A stretch of 64,000 bases of DNA from Thiohalomonas denitrificans (GTDB lineage Bacteria; Pseudomonadota; Gammaproteobacteria; Thiohalomonadales; Thiohalomonadaceae), in contig NZ_FMWD01000007.1 of assembly GCF_900102855.1 (NCBI RefSeq), positions 1-64,000 on the forward strand, written 5' to 3'. Shown piece after piece: positions 15,455 through 24,939 of this stretch; the stretch's first letter is position 1; each line of letters starts with the position of its first letter. The notes under the pieces were generated by a model, which worked only from the letters and a program-made list of their open reading frames with translations, did not search any database and was not told the origin of the DNA. The translations under genes and the position numbers were made by a program.

Positions 15455-16506
15455 ATCCCGAAGTGCTCCAGTTGACCGGTTTCAGTCAGCAACCCGCCTG
15501 GTTGCCCTGGGCCGTACAGTACTTCTTCATCATCGGCCTCAGTGTCGGTGCCTTTCTGATTACACTGCCGGCCTACGTGCTGCGATGGTCGTCTGATCAA
15601 CGGGCAGCCAGAGCCGCGCTGCTGGTTGCCCTGACCACTGGTCTGGCGGCGCCGGTTGCGCTCCTCGCCGACCTGCATCAGCCGGATCGGTTCTGGCATT
15701 TCTACGCCTTCGGGCAGGGCAGTTCCTGGATGGCGTGGGGATCGTTTTTCCTGCCGGCTTATGTCGGACTGCTGACTCTCTACGGCTGGCTGGCCCTGCG
15801 GCCGGAGCTGGCTCAACGGGCCCGGGATCCTGGTCCGGTTGGTCGCCTTGCCGGACTGCTGGCAGGCTCCGGGGTCGCATTGCCACGCGCACGGCGTAGT
15901 GTGGGCTGGGTGACTGCAATCGCTGCAGCCCTGGTAGCTCTCTATACCGGGGCGGAAGTGGCGGTGGTTGCAGCCCGACCCCTTTGGCATTCGGCGCTGC
16001 TGCCGGTGGTCTATCTCACCACCGGGATCGCCGGCGGTGCCGGGCTGGCACTGCTGTTTGCCGGCCGCTTCGAGACACCGAGACGGACGCTTTTTCGCTG
16101 GCTATGGGCTGCTCTGGCGCTTACCGGTCTTGCGGTATTCGCCTGGATGTTGGGGCTCAGCGGTAGCGGTACGGCTCACGCGCTGTTGCGACTCGCTACC
16201 GAATACCGCCCGATGCCCTTCGGACTCTGGCTGCTGGTCGGTCTACTGCTGCCGCTGGTGCTGGCCTGGTTCCATCGTGCGCCGATAGCGGCGGGCCTGC
16301 TGGCGATTGCCGGCGCCTGGATGTGGCGCTGGGAGATCTTCATGGCCGGACAAGGTATTCCGAAGAACGACGCCGGATTTTATGGCGTTCATCTGCCGCT
16401 CGGGCCCGAAGGGCTGCTGGGTATCGTCGGTACGCTTGGATTATGGGTGCTGATCGCGCTGGCGTTGACCGCGCTGCTGCGTCCCACCGCTAATGTACAA
16501 GGTTGA
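15451..16506 (+). CDS. ttrC: Tetrathionate reductase membrane subunit TtrC (NrfD family)
   Basis: An integral membrane quinol dehydrogenase/anchor of the NrfD-PsrC family, 351 residues with about nine helices, starting at ATG 15451 within the ttrB stop. Typical parts are AVQYFFIIGLSVGAFLITLPAYV in the first helix and DLHQPDRFWHF after the second, a loop associated with the quinol site in this family. It hands electrons from menaquinol or ubiquinol to TtrB. ttrA begins 10 bp after its stop. Confidence 0.9.
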   Translation: MNPEVLQLTGFSQQPAWLPWAVQYFFIIGLSVGAFLITLPAYVLRWSSDQRAARAALLVALTTGLAAPVALLADLHQPDRFWHFYAFGQGSSWMAWGSFFLPAYVGLLTLYGWLALRPELAQRARDPGPVGRLAGLLAGSGVALPRARRSVGWVTAIAAALVALYTGAEVAVVAARPLWHSALLPVVYLTTGIAGGAGLALLFAGRFETPRRTLFRWLWAALALTGLAVFAWMLGLSGSGTAHALLRLATEYRPMPFGLWLLVGLLLPLVLAWFHRAPIAAGLLAIAGAWMWRWEIFMAGQGIPKNDAGFYGVHLPLGPEGLLGIVGTLGLWVLIALALTALLRPTANVQG

Positions 16507-16516
16507 GGAGTCTCCC

Positions 16517-19500
16517 ATGAGCAAGAATCGTCGTCAGTTCATCAAGGGCCTGGGTGCAGTGGGTGCCTTGGCTGCTTTCGGTCTCGGTTACAGCCACACC
16601 GCCGATCAATTCCTGAAGGGCTTCCTGGATCGCACCCGTGCCAATGATCCCTTCGCGGGCAATGCCCCCCAACCCGAATACCGGGTTGACGCGGTGACCG
16701 GTCAGGTCCGGCTCAATCCGGCGCAGCAGGTGTCGTACACGGTGTGCATGGGGTGCACCACCCTGTGCGGTGTTCGGGTTCGCATCGACAAGGCCAACGA
16801 CCAGGTTTTGCGGGTTAGCGGCAACCCCTACCACACCCTGTCCGCCGATCCGCACCTGCCGTACGAGACGTCGGTGCTGGAGAGTTTCGCCGGGGTGAGC
16901 AGGCACAAGGAACGGGGGCTGGAAGGCCGCGCCACCGCCTGTGCCCGCGGCAATGCCGTATTGGCCAAGCTCGACAGTCCACAGCGGGTTCGCGTACCGC
17001 TGAAGCGGATTGGCAAACGTGGCGCCGGTCTATGGGCACCGATCTCCTTCGAACAGCTGGTCGAAGAGGTAGTCGAGGGCGGTGACCTGTTCCGGGAAGG
17101 CGACGTCGAGGGGCTGCGGGCGATTCGTGATGTGGAGACCCCGCTCGACCCGGAGCAGCCCGAATTGGGGCCGAAGTCGAACCAGATGGTGTTCATGTCG
17201 GCCTTCAATGATGGTCGTCTGGCCTTCGCCAAGCGCTTTGCCATCAACAGCTTCGGAAGCCGTAATTTCGCCGGCCACCGCTCCTACTGCGGGCTGTCGA
17301 TGCGCTCGGGCTATGCCGCGCTGCTCGACAATTGGAAGGCGCAGCCGCACCTGAAGCCGGATTTCGCCAACGCCGAATTTTTGCTGTTCATCGGCACCTC
17401 ACCGGGCAATGCCGGTAACCCGTTCAAACGCCAGGGTCACCTGATCGCGAAAGGACGCAGCCGTGGCCTCAAGTATGTGGTGGTCGACCCGGTGCTGACC
17501 AATGCCGACAACATTGCAGCCGAGGACAACGGCCGCTGGTTGCCGATCCGGCCCAACACCGACGGCGCCCTGAGCATGGGAATGATTCGCTGGATCATCG
17601 AGCAGGACGCCTACGATGCCAGATTCCTGGCCAGCCCCAATCCCGCGGCGGCGACCAAGGTGGGCGAAGCGAGTTGGTCCAACGCCACACACCTGGTGAT
17701 CGTCGAGCCGGGCGCTGATTTCGGGCGCATGCTGCGCGGCTCCGATCTCGGCCTCGATCCGAAAGGTGATGACGATCCGTTTGTGGTGGCGGACGAGACG
17801 GGGAAACTGCACTCCCACACGGCAAGTGATCGCGGCGAGCTGTTCTACCAGGGACAAGCCCGGTTGGCCGAAGGCGGTGAGGTGGCGGTTGCCACCAGTC
17901 TGGCGCTGCTGCGTGAGGCCGCCTTCGAGCACACACTGGCGGAATACGCCGATGCCTGTGGCATTGCCGAGGCCGAGATTGCCGGACTCGCCCGTGAGTT
18001 CACCAGTCACGGAAAGCGCGCCGCGGTGGATACCCATGGCGGTACAATGGGCAGCAACGGCTTCTATGCCGCCTATGCCATCGTCATGCTCAATGCCCTG
18101 ATCGGCAACCTCAATCATCAGGGTGGTACCAGTGCCGGTGGTGGTCGCTTCAAGGATGTGGCGCCGGGGCCACGCTACAACCTGGCCACTTTCAAGGGCA
18201 TGCAGAAGCCCAAGGGTGTAGGTCTCGGCCGCAATGGTTTTCCGTATGAGAAAACCACCGAGTTCAGGCGCAAGGAGGCGGTTGGCAAGCCCTACCCGTC
18301 GGAGGCGCCCTGGCTTCCCCTCAGCCCGAACATGAGTTCGGAGTTCCTGCCGGCAATGCTCAACGGTTATCCCTACAGCGCCAAGGCGCTGATTCTCTGG
18401 AGTACCAACCCGGTCTACGGGGTGTCCGGCATGACAGAACAGGTAAAGGAGCGGCTGGCCGATCCGAAGGTGGTGCCGCTCATCGTTTCCATCGACCCGT
18501 TTATCAACGAGTCCAACCAGTACGCCGACTATATTGTTCCCGATTCGGTACTCTACGAGAGCTGGGGCTGGGCGAGCGCCTGGGGTGGCCATCTGGCCAA
18601 GGTCAACTCTGCCCGCTGGCCCGTGGTCGAACCGCGTCAGGCGCGCGCGGCTGACGGGCAGGTGATGGAGATGGAGAGCTTCCTTATTGCGGTCGGCAAG
18701 CGTATGGGGCTGCCGGGCTATAGCGCCGGTGCGATTACCGATAGTGACGGTAACGAGTATCCGATCGAGCGGGCTGAGGACTGGTATCTGCGGGCAGCGG
18801 CCAACATTGCGTTCGACGGCACGCCGGTGCCCGATGCCAGCGATGACGAGATCGCAGCCACCGGTGTTACCCGCCTGTTGCCGGAACTGAAACGGGTGCT
18901 CAAGCGCGAGGAGTGGCGCAAGGTGGCCTACCTCTATGCGCGCGGCGGGCGCTTCGAGGACCCGGAAGCGGCCTATGATGATAAATTTCTCCGCAAGCGC
19001 TACCCGCGGGCGATGCAGCTCTATAACGAGCAACTGGCTCTGGCGCGCAATAGTCTTACCGGCAAGCGCTATCGGGGAACCCCGTATTGGCAGCCACCCG
19101 TGCTTGCCGATGGAACGCCACTGGAAGATGTCTACCCGGCTGAGGTATGGCCATTGCGGGTTGTCAGTACCAAATCGCAGTTGCAGTCATCGCACACCAT
19201 CGGGGTCGCCCGGCTACAGCAAATCCAGCCGACCAATCCTATCGGGTTGCACTATGATGATGCCGCTAAGCTCGGCGTAAAAACCGGCGACCGCATCCGG
19301 GTGGTCAGCCCCGAAGGCAGTGTGGAGGGGATTGTCCTGGTCCGTGGCGGGATACAGCGCGGCGTGATTGGAATCGAGCACGGTTTCGGTCACCGGGAGC
19401 TTGGAGCACGGATGCACCGGCTGGGTGAAAACCCGTTGCCGAAGGCGGTCGCCGCCGGAGCCGGCGTCAACCACAATGAACTCGGCTGTCCGGAACCGCA

Positions 19501-19585
19501 CCGCCCCGGCATCACCTTCCTGACCGACTGGGTGGTGGGCAACGTCGCCAGGCAAGGGTTGCCGACACGTATCGAGTTCATTTGA
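16517..19585 (+). CDS. ttrA: Tetrathionate reductase catalytic subunit TtrA
   Basis: A 1022-residue molybdopterin oxidoreductase exported by Tat (signal NRRQFIKG at residues 4-11). The N-terminal [4Fe-4S] motif is CMGCTTLC (77-84), with the fourth ligand probably C142 in ATACARG. The probable molybdenum ligand is Cys258 in HRSYCGLSMRSGY, as in TtrA and related sulfur-oxyanion reductases. The C-terminal dinucleotide-binding domain ends with HNELGCPEPHRPG. It reduces tetrathionate to thiosulfate in anaerobic respiration. GAGGAG before ATG 16517 fixes the start, 24 bases inside a longer open frame. A strong hairpin follows the stop. Confidence 0.93.
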   Translation: MSKNRRQFIKGLGAVGALAAFGLGYSHTADQFLKGFLDRTRANDPFAGNAPQPEYRVDAVTGQVRLNPAQQVSYTVCMGCTTLCGVRVRIDKANDQVLRVSGNPYHTLSADPHLPYETSVLESFAGVSRHKERGLEGRATACARGNAVLAKLDSPQRVRVPLKRIGKRGAGLWAPISFEQLVEEVVEGGDLFREGDVEGLRAIRDVETPLDPEQPELGPKSNQMVFMSAFNDGRLAFAKRFAINSFGSRNFAGHRSYCGLSMRSGYAALLDNWKAQPHLKPDFANAEFLLFIGTSPGNAGNPFKRQGHLIAKGRSRGLKYVVVDPVLTNADNIAAEDNGRWLPIRPNTDGALSMGMIRWIIEQDAYDARFLASPNPAAATKVGEASWSNATHLVIVEPGADFGRMLRGSDLGLDPKGDDDPFVVADETGKLHSHTASDRGELFYQGQARLAEGGEVAVATSLALLREAAFEHTLAEYADACGIAEAEIAGLAREFTSHGKRAAVDTHGGTMGSNGFYAAYAIVMLNALIGNLNHQGGTSAGGGRFKDVAPGPRYNLATFKGMQKPKGVGLGRNGFPYEKTTEFRRKEAVGKPYPSEAPWLPLSPNMSSEFLPAMLNGYPYSAKALILWSTNPVYGVSGMTEQVKERLADPKVVPLIVSIDPFINESNQYADYIVPDSVLYESWGWASAWGGHLAKVNSARWPVVEPRQARAADGQVMEMESFLIAVGKRMGLPGYSAGAITDSDGNEYPIERAEDWYLRAAANIAFDGTPVPDASDDEIAATGVTRLLPELKRVLKREEWRKVAYLYARGGRFEDPEAAYDDKFLRKRYPRAMQLYNEQLALARNSLTGKRYRGTPYWQPPVLADGTPLEDVYPAEVWPLRVVSTKSQLQSSHTIGVARLQQIQPTNPIGLHYDDAAKLGVKTGDRIRVVSPEGSVEGIVLVRGGIQRGVIGIEHGFGHRELGARMHRLGENPLPKAVAAGAGVNHNELGCPEPHRPGITFLTDWVVGNVARQGLPTRIEFI

Positions 19586-19598
19586 GACTGAACGGGGG

Positions 19599-19627
19599 CG
19601 CCAGGGAGGGTGGAACCCTCCCTGGCG
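19599..19627 (+). terminator. Hairpin terminator after ttrA
   Basis: CGCCAGGGAGGG-TGGAA-CCCTCCCTGGCG, a perfect 12-bp stem starting 14 bp after the ttrA stop. It lacks a long T-run (TT then CCGAC follows), so it may end transcription inefficiently or protect the 3' end. Confidence 0.75.
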
Positions 19628-19706
19628 TTCCGACAGGTCGATTGCGACACCTACCGACCCGTCGTATACTTTACTTACCAACTGGGAATTCGGCTGATTT
19701 GCCTGC

Positions 19707-20108
19707 ATGAAGCCTACGCGAAACGTACGCTGGCCCTTTGCTCTCCTGGCCTATCTCTTCACGGGACTGGCCCTGGCCGGTATCGCCTTGCCCGGACTGC
19801 CGACCGTGCCGTTTCTGCTGGTGGCTGCATGGGCCGCCAGCCGTGGTTCCAAACGACTGCGGTGTTGGCTGGAAGCGCACCGCCATCTGGGGCCTCTGTT
19901 GTACTGCTGGGAACAGGAGCGCGCGATACCGCGGCGTGCCAAACAGATGACGGTACTGCTACTTTTCCCGAGCTGGTTCTGGATCGCCTGGGTCAGTAGC
20001 GGAACGGCCGTGCCGGTCGCCATGGCGGTTCTGTTTATGACGGTGGCAGTGTACGTGGTGACACGGCCCAGTCCGACTCAACCCGTTCGCTTATCCGCAG
20101 GAGAATAG
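19707..20108 (+). CDS. DUF454 (YbaN-like) inner-membrane protein
   Basis: A 133-residue membrane protein with the DUF454/YbaN pattern: an N-terminal helix with GIALPGLPTVPFLLVAAWAASRGSKRL, a cytoplasmic segment RCWLEAHRHLGPLLYCWEQERAIPRRAKQMT, and two closing helices. The family is widespread and uncharacterised. The gene stands alone 79 bp after the ttrA hairpin. ATG 19707 gives the normal family length. Confidence 0.9.
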   Translation: MKPTRNVRWPFALLAYLFTGLALAGIALPGLPTVPFLLVAAWAASRGSKRLRCWLEAHRHLGPLLYCWEQERAIPRRAKQMTVLLLFPSWFWIAWVSSGTAVPVAMAVLFMTVAVYVVTRPSPTQPVRLSAGE

Positions 20109-20130
20109 TCCTCCGCAGCGGCTGGTCGTT

Positions 20131-20814
20131 TTACGACGGCCGAGTGGCCAACCAGATGGTGTGCCGGGCGCCCTTTTTCGGGCCATGAGCCCGCGCTATC
20201 GTCTCCTCGACATCGAACCCGACCTGTCGCAGGCGATCGGCGAAAGCCCCGTCGGGACCTGCCGACCAGATAGCCAGTACTCCTGCAGACCGCAGCGCAT
20301 CGAAGGCGGCTTCCAGTCCCTTGAAGGAGTAGAGCCAGTCGTTTTGGCGACGGGTCAGACCCTCCGGGCCGTTGTCCACGTCGAGCAGGATGGCATCGAA
20401 TGCACTCTTCTCGCGTTTCAGAACCACCCCGACATCGCCGCCATGCACGATGGTGCGCGGATCCTCGAGCGGGTGTCCGGCCAGGCCGCCCAGCAGTTCG
20501 CGGTTCCATTGCACCACCGCCGGCACCAGTTCGGCCACCGTTACTTCGGCGCCGGGCGGGAGCTGCTTCAGTGCCGCCGCGAGGGTGAAGCCCATGCCCA
20601 ATCCACCGACCAGCACCCGCGGTCTGGCCCGATCGGCCACCTGCGAACAGGCCCGCTCGGCCAAGGCGTCCTCGGAACCATGGAGCCGACTGTTCATCAA
20701 CTCACCACCGCCGTTGGATACCAGGATCGAGTACTCCTCGCCACGCCGGTAAAGCCGAAGTTCACCCCGATCGCCGGTAACGGGCGCGGTATCCAGCAGC
20801 TCCCAGGGGGTCAC
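20131..20814 (-). CDS. Spermidine synthase-like methyltransferase-fold protein
   Basis: A 227-residue Rossmann-fold protein similar to the polyamine synthase-like family, with VLVGGLGMGFTLAAAL as the nucleotide loop, VTVAELVPAVVQWNRELL and FDAILLDVDNGPEGLT. It is shorter than true spermidine synthases and lacks their N-terminal beta domain, so its reaction is unknown. On the minus strand it follows cynS with 98 bp between, and it converges on the DUF454 gene. Confidence 0.83.
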   Translation of the reverse strand: MTPWELLDTAPVTGDRGELRLYRRGEEYSILVSNGGGELMNSRLHGSEDALAERACSQVADRARPRVLVGGLGMGFTLAAALKQLPPGAEVTVAELVPAVVQWNRELLGGLAGHPLEDPRTIVHGGDVGVVLKREKSAFDAILLDVDNGPEGLTRRQNDWLYSFKGLEAAFDALRSAGVLAIWSAGPDGAFADRLRQVGFDVEETIARAHGPKKGARHTIWLATRPS

Positions 20815-20912
20815 GGGGAAGTCCGGTCGGTACAGCAGAGGCTGCTCGATCCTTGCGGACCGGCAGTTCCGGTTGAGTGGCGCATTTGGGGATGGATGTC
20901 CACAGTGGGCTC

Positions 20913-21353
20913 TTACCAGCTTTTGTAAGGCAGGAATTTGCCGTTCATGGTGACCACCACGCGGTCACCGGCCGGGTTCTCCTCCTTGTCGATATCCATT
21001 GAAAAGTCGATGGCGCTCATAATCCCGTCACCGAACTTCTCGTGGATCAGTTCCTTGATGGTCTCTCCATAGACGCCGACGATCTCGTACCAGCGATAAA
21101 TCACCGGATCGGTGGGGATAGCCTGGTCCCAGCGCTTGTGCGGGAACGCCTGCAGCGCAGTGGATACCTCGGCAGGCAGATTGAGTACCTCACAAAGCTT
21201 GTCGGCAAATTCCGGCTTGAGGCTGTTCATACCCAGGCAGGCCGAGGTGAGGAATACCGGGGCCAGGCCGACTTCTGCGGCAATGGCCTCCCAACCCAGG
21301 CCGGAACGGGCTTTGGCGGCCATAATGGCTTCGGTCATTTCCAGTTTTTTCAT
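20913..21353 (-). CDS. cynS: Cyanate hydratase (cyanase)
   Basis: Decomposes cyanate with bicarbonate to ammonium and CO2. The 146-residue protein has the N-terminal helical DNA-binding-like fold and the C-terminal catalytic domain with Arg87, Glu90 and Ser113 in YRWYEIVGVYGETIKELIHEKFGDGIMS; their spacing (3 and 23) equals that of E. coli Arg96, Glu99 and Ser122. The gene starts 59 bp after a Crp/Fnr-family regulator on the same strand, so that regulator is the best candidate to control it. The usual cyanate ABC transporter and carbonic anhydrase genes are absent nearby. Confidence 0.96.
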   Translation of the reverse strand: MKKLEMTEAIMAAKARSGLGWEAIAAEVGLAPVFLTSACLGMNSLKPEFADKLCEVLNLPAEVSTALQAFPHKRWDQAIPTDPVIYRWYEIVGVYGETIKELIHEKFGDGIMSAIDFSMDIDKEENPAGDRVVVTMNGKFLPYKSW

Positions 21354-21412
21354 TGTTTATCTCCTGGTTGCTAGTAAATGGAAGTACCTTCGCAGATTCC
21401 CGGCGGCATTCC

Positions 21413-22141
21413 TCAGCGATCGGTAAGCACGAAAAATTCCTCCTCCAGCTCATCGAGGATATTATCGACCTTGCAGAAGCGGCGAAGCGCATCGACATCG
21501 TGGATGTGAACTTCATCTTCTGTCACATCGACGCCTTCATTGCGCAGGGTGACAATGGCCCGGGACATGCTCTCCGGTGTCATGTGCAGGCGGGCGGCAA
21601 TCAGCTTTTTGACAAAGGGAAGTGCCAGCGTGTCGCTGTCGCCTTTTTCCACCAGTCCCAGCAGGTAGATCCCCAGCCGCTGTGCCGCCGTCCTCAGGCG
21701 CAGGTCCTTTACGTGCCGGACCATTTGCCGATACTGGTTTGCCAGCGAGGCGACCATGGTCAGTGCCAGTTGCGATTCGTCCGATACCAGCTGGCGCAAC
21801 AGTGCACTCGGGACCAGCAGGACTTCGACATCGGTGATGGCCTGGGCCGACATGAGATATGGCTTGGAGGTCAGCACGGCCGCCATCAGGAAGCAGTCGA
21901 CAGGCTGCAGCAGCTCGATGATCGTCTCCCGGCCATCGAGCGAGCTGGTCGTCATTTTAACGGTTCCGTCGAACAGCACATGCAGGTGATCGGGCTTGTC
22001 GCTGGCCTTGAACAGAAAGTCCTTGGGACCGTAGGAGGCCGGAACCGCCTGCTGGCTAAGTGCGTTTAGCACCCCGGCGGAGAGGTCGCAGAAAAGCGGT
22101 ACGCGACGTAGCGCCAGTTCGATATCACTCGGGTTTTGCAT
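21413..22141 (-). CDS. Crp/Fnr-family transcriptional regulator
   Basis: The 242-residue protein has an N-terminal cyclic-nucleotide-binding-like beta roll (about 15-125), a dimer helix and a C-terminal winged helix. The recognition helix reads TPESMSRAIVTLRNEG, containing the ExxSR pattern that in FNR and DNR contacts TTGAT half sites. Only Cys18, Cys82 and one near the C-terminus (RRFCKV) are visible, not the N-terminal cluster of FNR, so an oxygen-labile [4Fe-4S] sensor is unlikely; a haem/NO or other signal is possible. It is upstream of cynS, and a perfect FNR-type site lies before ttrB in this window. The ligand is unknown. Confidence 0.9.
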   Translation of the reverse strand: MQNPSDIELALRRVPLFCDLSAGVLNALSQQAVPASYGPKDFLFKASDKPDHLHVLFDGTVKMTTSSLDGRETIIELLQPVDCFLMAAVLTSKPYLMSAQAITDVEVLLVPSALLRQLVSDESQLALTMVASLANQYRQMVRHVKDLRLRTAAQRLGIYLLGLVEKGDSDTLALPFVKKLIAARLHMTPESMSRAIVTLRNEGVDVTEDEVHIHDVDALRRFCKVDNILDELEEEFFVLTDR

Positions 22142-22270
22142 ACCATGAGCCCTTGTAAGGCGGTTATAGTGTGGCTTTATGATGCAGTAATCTCAACAAA
22201 GAACAACAGTCTTTTGACCGCGACAGGATCCATTAGTGCCGCCGTTTCGCCGTCTCTCACCCCCTGCGGT

Positions 22271-22276
22271 ATACTT
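22271..22276 (+). promoter_or_regulatory. Candidate -10 element for argG
   Basis: TATACT, five of six bases of the sigma70 -10 consensus, 61 bp before the argG ATG. No good -35 is seen at 17 bp. It lies upstream of the hairpin at 22293, so the transcript would begin just before that hairpin. Confidence 0.4.
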
Positions 22277-22292
22277 GTAGCCAATGAAAACG

Positions 22293-22312
22293 CCCGCGTT
22301 GCGGGCTTTTTG
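22293..22312 (+). terminator. Intrinsic terminator-like hairpin in the argG leader
   Basis: GCCCGC-GTT-GCGGGC followed by TTTTT. On the other strand the stem is preceded by A's and followed by GTTTT, so it could act both ways. It ends only 24 bp before the argG start codon, leaving little room for a promoter downstream of it. Confidence 0.7.
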
Positions 22313-22336
22313 CATCTTTAGCCATCGGGAGTCCCC

Positions 22337-23548
<1,212 letters not shown>

Positions 23549-23560
23549 ACTGCATTTCTA

Positions 23561-23760
23561 ACCGCAAAGAGCGCAAAGAACACAAAGAAATGATTTGCAC
23601 CGCAGAGACGCGGAGGGCACTGAGAGCCGCAGAGAATGATCGATTCGACCTTAAACTGTCAGCGGGTTTTTTCGAAATTGATGTTCTCTGCGTCCCTCTG
23701 CGTCTCTGCGGTGCAATTGCAGTTGCTTTTCTTTGCGCTCTTGGCGTCCTTTGCGGTAAA
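23561..23760. repeat. CAGAG-type inverted repeat pair
   Basis: The left arm starts ACCGCAAAGAGCGCAAAG and continues with CACCGCAGAGACGCGGAGG; the right arm is the reverse order and complement, GTCTCTGCGGTGCAA then TTTGCGGTAAA. About 50 bp separate the arms. One strand is almost pure purine within each arm. The right arm ends 18 bp before the gloA start, just upstream of its Shine-Dalgarno sequence. Confidence 0.85.
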
Positions 23761-23778
23761 TCGCTTTTGGAGGTTCTG

Positions 23779-24162
23779 ATGCGGATTTTGCACACCATGC
23801 TGCGGGTAGGCGATCTTACTCGCTCCATCAATTTCTACACCAACGTGCTCGGGATGAAGCTGCTCCGGCAAAAGGAGTACCCGGAGGGGGAGTTCACCCT
23901 TGCATTCGTTGGCTACGGGGAGGAGTCGGAGCAGGCGGTTATCGAATTCACCTACAACTGGGGCGTCGACCGCTACGACCTCGGCGACGGCTACGGCCAC
24001 ATCGCCCTGGAGGTGGATGATGTCTATCAGGCGGCCGAGGCGATCCGGGAGCGTGGCGGCAAGATCCTGCGCGAGCCCGGCCCCATGCATGCCGGAACCA
24101 CCATTATCGCCTTCGTAGAGGACCCCGACGGCTACGCCATCGAGTTGATCGGCAAGAAATAA
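23779..24162 (+). CDS. gloA: Lactoylglutathione lyase (glyoxalase I)
   Basis: Converts the methylglyoxal-glutathione hemithioacetal to S-lactoylglutathione. The 127-residue VOC-fold protein has metal ligands at the family positions: His5 (RILHTML), Glu in VIEFTYN, His in YGHIALEV and Glu in AIELIGKK. The start is ATG 23779, preceded by GGAGG at seven bases; the open frame upstream runs through repeat DNA and is not coding. Flanked on both sides by CAGAG-type repeats. Confidence 0.96.
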   Translation: MRILHTMLRVGDLTRSINFYTNVLGMKLLRQKEYPEGEFTLAFVGYGEESEQAVIEFTYNWGVDRYDLGDGYGHIALEVDDVYQAAEAIRERGGKILREPGPMHAGTTIIAFVEDPDGYAIELIGKK

Positions 24163-24173
24163 CTGAATTGTCT

Positions 24174-24244
24174 CACCGCAGAGACGCGGAGAGCGCAGAG
24201 GAACGCACGTTTTCTCTCCGCGAACTCTGTGCCTCTGCGGTGCA
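24174..24244. repeat. CAGAG-type inverted repeat
   Basis: CACCGCAGAGACGCGGAGAGCG opens the element and CTCTGTGCCTCTGCGGTG closes it, forming one long imperfect hairpin. It lies between the convergent gloA and DUF1841 genes, where it could act as a two-way terminator. Confidence 0.85.
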
Positions 24245-24259
24245 ACAGCTGTTGACGCT

Positions 24260-24694
24260 TTACTTTCCTTTCGCCACCCGCCGGATGCAGTCGAGGTAGG
24301 CACGTTCGTCGGGTTCGCTGCCGTGGCGGTGGGCGGACCAGAGCATCTGCCCCAGGCACTCCATCAGGCGATGTTCCGCCTCATGGATGTCCCCCACTTT
24401 CTTTAGCGCCTTTTTGTACAGCCGGGCGATACCCTCGGGCCGGTCGGTACTGATCTGCTCATGGATGGCAAGGTGCATGCCCATGTGCAGGAAGGGGTTG
24501 GACTCGCCGCCTTCGGGCGTGTAATCGCGCTCCAGCACACCGGCACTCTCCAGCGCTTTCTGATACTCGGGGTGCATCTCCACCACCGCAGCGATCTGCG
24601 CCTCCAGCGGCTCCAGGGGTGCCCCTTCGCTCCGTTTTCGCCACGCCTCCCGGTAGGCAGCCCGCATCGAGTTTCTGTCGTTTCCGAAAATCAT
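24260..24694 (-). CDS. DUF1841 family protein
   Basis: A helical cytoplasmic protein of 144 residues belonging to DUF1841, with the typical opening MIFGNDRNSMRAAYREAW, the block NPFLHMGMHLAIHEQISTDRPEGI, and HEAEHRLMECLGQMLW. The conserved histidines and glutamates resemble a metal-binding helical bundle, but function is unknown. In Gammaproteobacteria the family is often near housekeeping genes such as nth, which follows here on the same strand after a repeat-filled gap in the order DUF1841 then upstream nth. Confidence 0.87.
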   Translation of the reverse strand: MIFGNDRNSMRAAYREAWRKRSEGAPLEPLEAQIAAVVEMHPEYQKALESAGVLERDYTPEGGESNPFLHMGMHLAIHEQISTDRPEGIARLYKKALKKVGDIHEAEHRLMECLGQMLWSAHRHGSEPDERAYLDCIRRVAKGK

Positions 24695-24704
24695 GGTGTG
24701 GAAG

Positions 24705-24932
24705 TTAACCGCAAAGGCGCAAAGAGCGCAAAGGAAGAATATGCACCGCAGAGGCGCGGAGGGCGCAGAGGGGCGCAGAGATCCTTGAACTAAAGGTCAT
24801 TCAGCTGCTTTCACCGTCGGCGATATGTAATCGTGGCGAGCGCCGCTCCTACCGAAGCAGCCTGTCGATTTTCCCTGCGAATCTCCGCGTACTCTGCGCC
24901 TCTGCAGTGCAAATTTAGTGGTCTTTGCGGTT
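24705..24932. repeat. CAGAG-type inverted repeat pair with spacer
   Basis: The left part (24705-24785) begins TTAACCGCAAAGGCGCAAAG and carries GCACCGCAGAGGCGCGGAGG. The right part (24870-24932) carries CTCCGCGTACTCTGCGCCTC and ends TCTTTGCGGTT. The 85-bp spacer contains a third, unrelated sequence. The element fills the gap between nth and the DUF1841 gene. Confidence 0.8.
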
Positions 24933-24939
24933 CGAACTT

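Noticed and set aside
17399-19033. 544-codon open frame on the minus strand inside ttrA
   Set aside because: Long because of high GC; ttrA covers it with intact family motifs, and the antisense product has the composition typical of such shadows.
22136-22321. Small frame before argG as a leader peptide
   Set aside because: No Shine-Dalgarno sequence and no run of arginine codons; it ends inside the terminator hairpin, so an arginine-attenuator peptide is not supported.
23561-24932. CRISPR or rRNA-like repeats around gloA
   Set aside because: The repeats are inverted, purine-rich and of unequal spacing, without constant spacers, so they are dispersed hairpin repeats.
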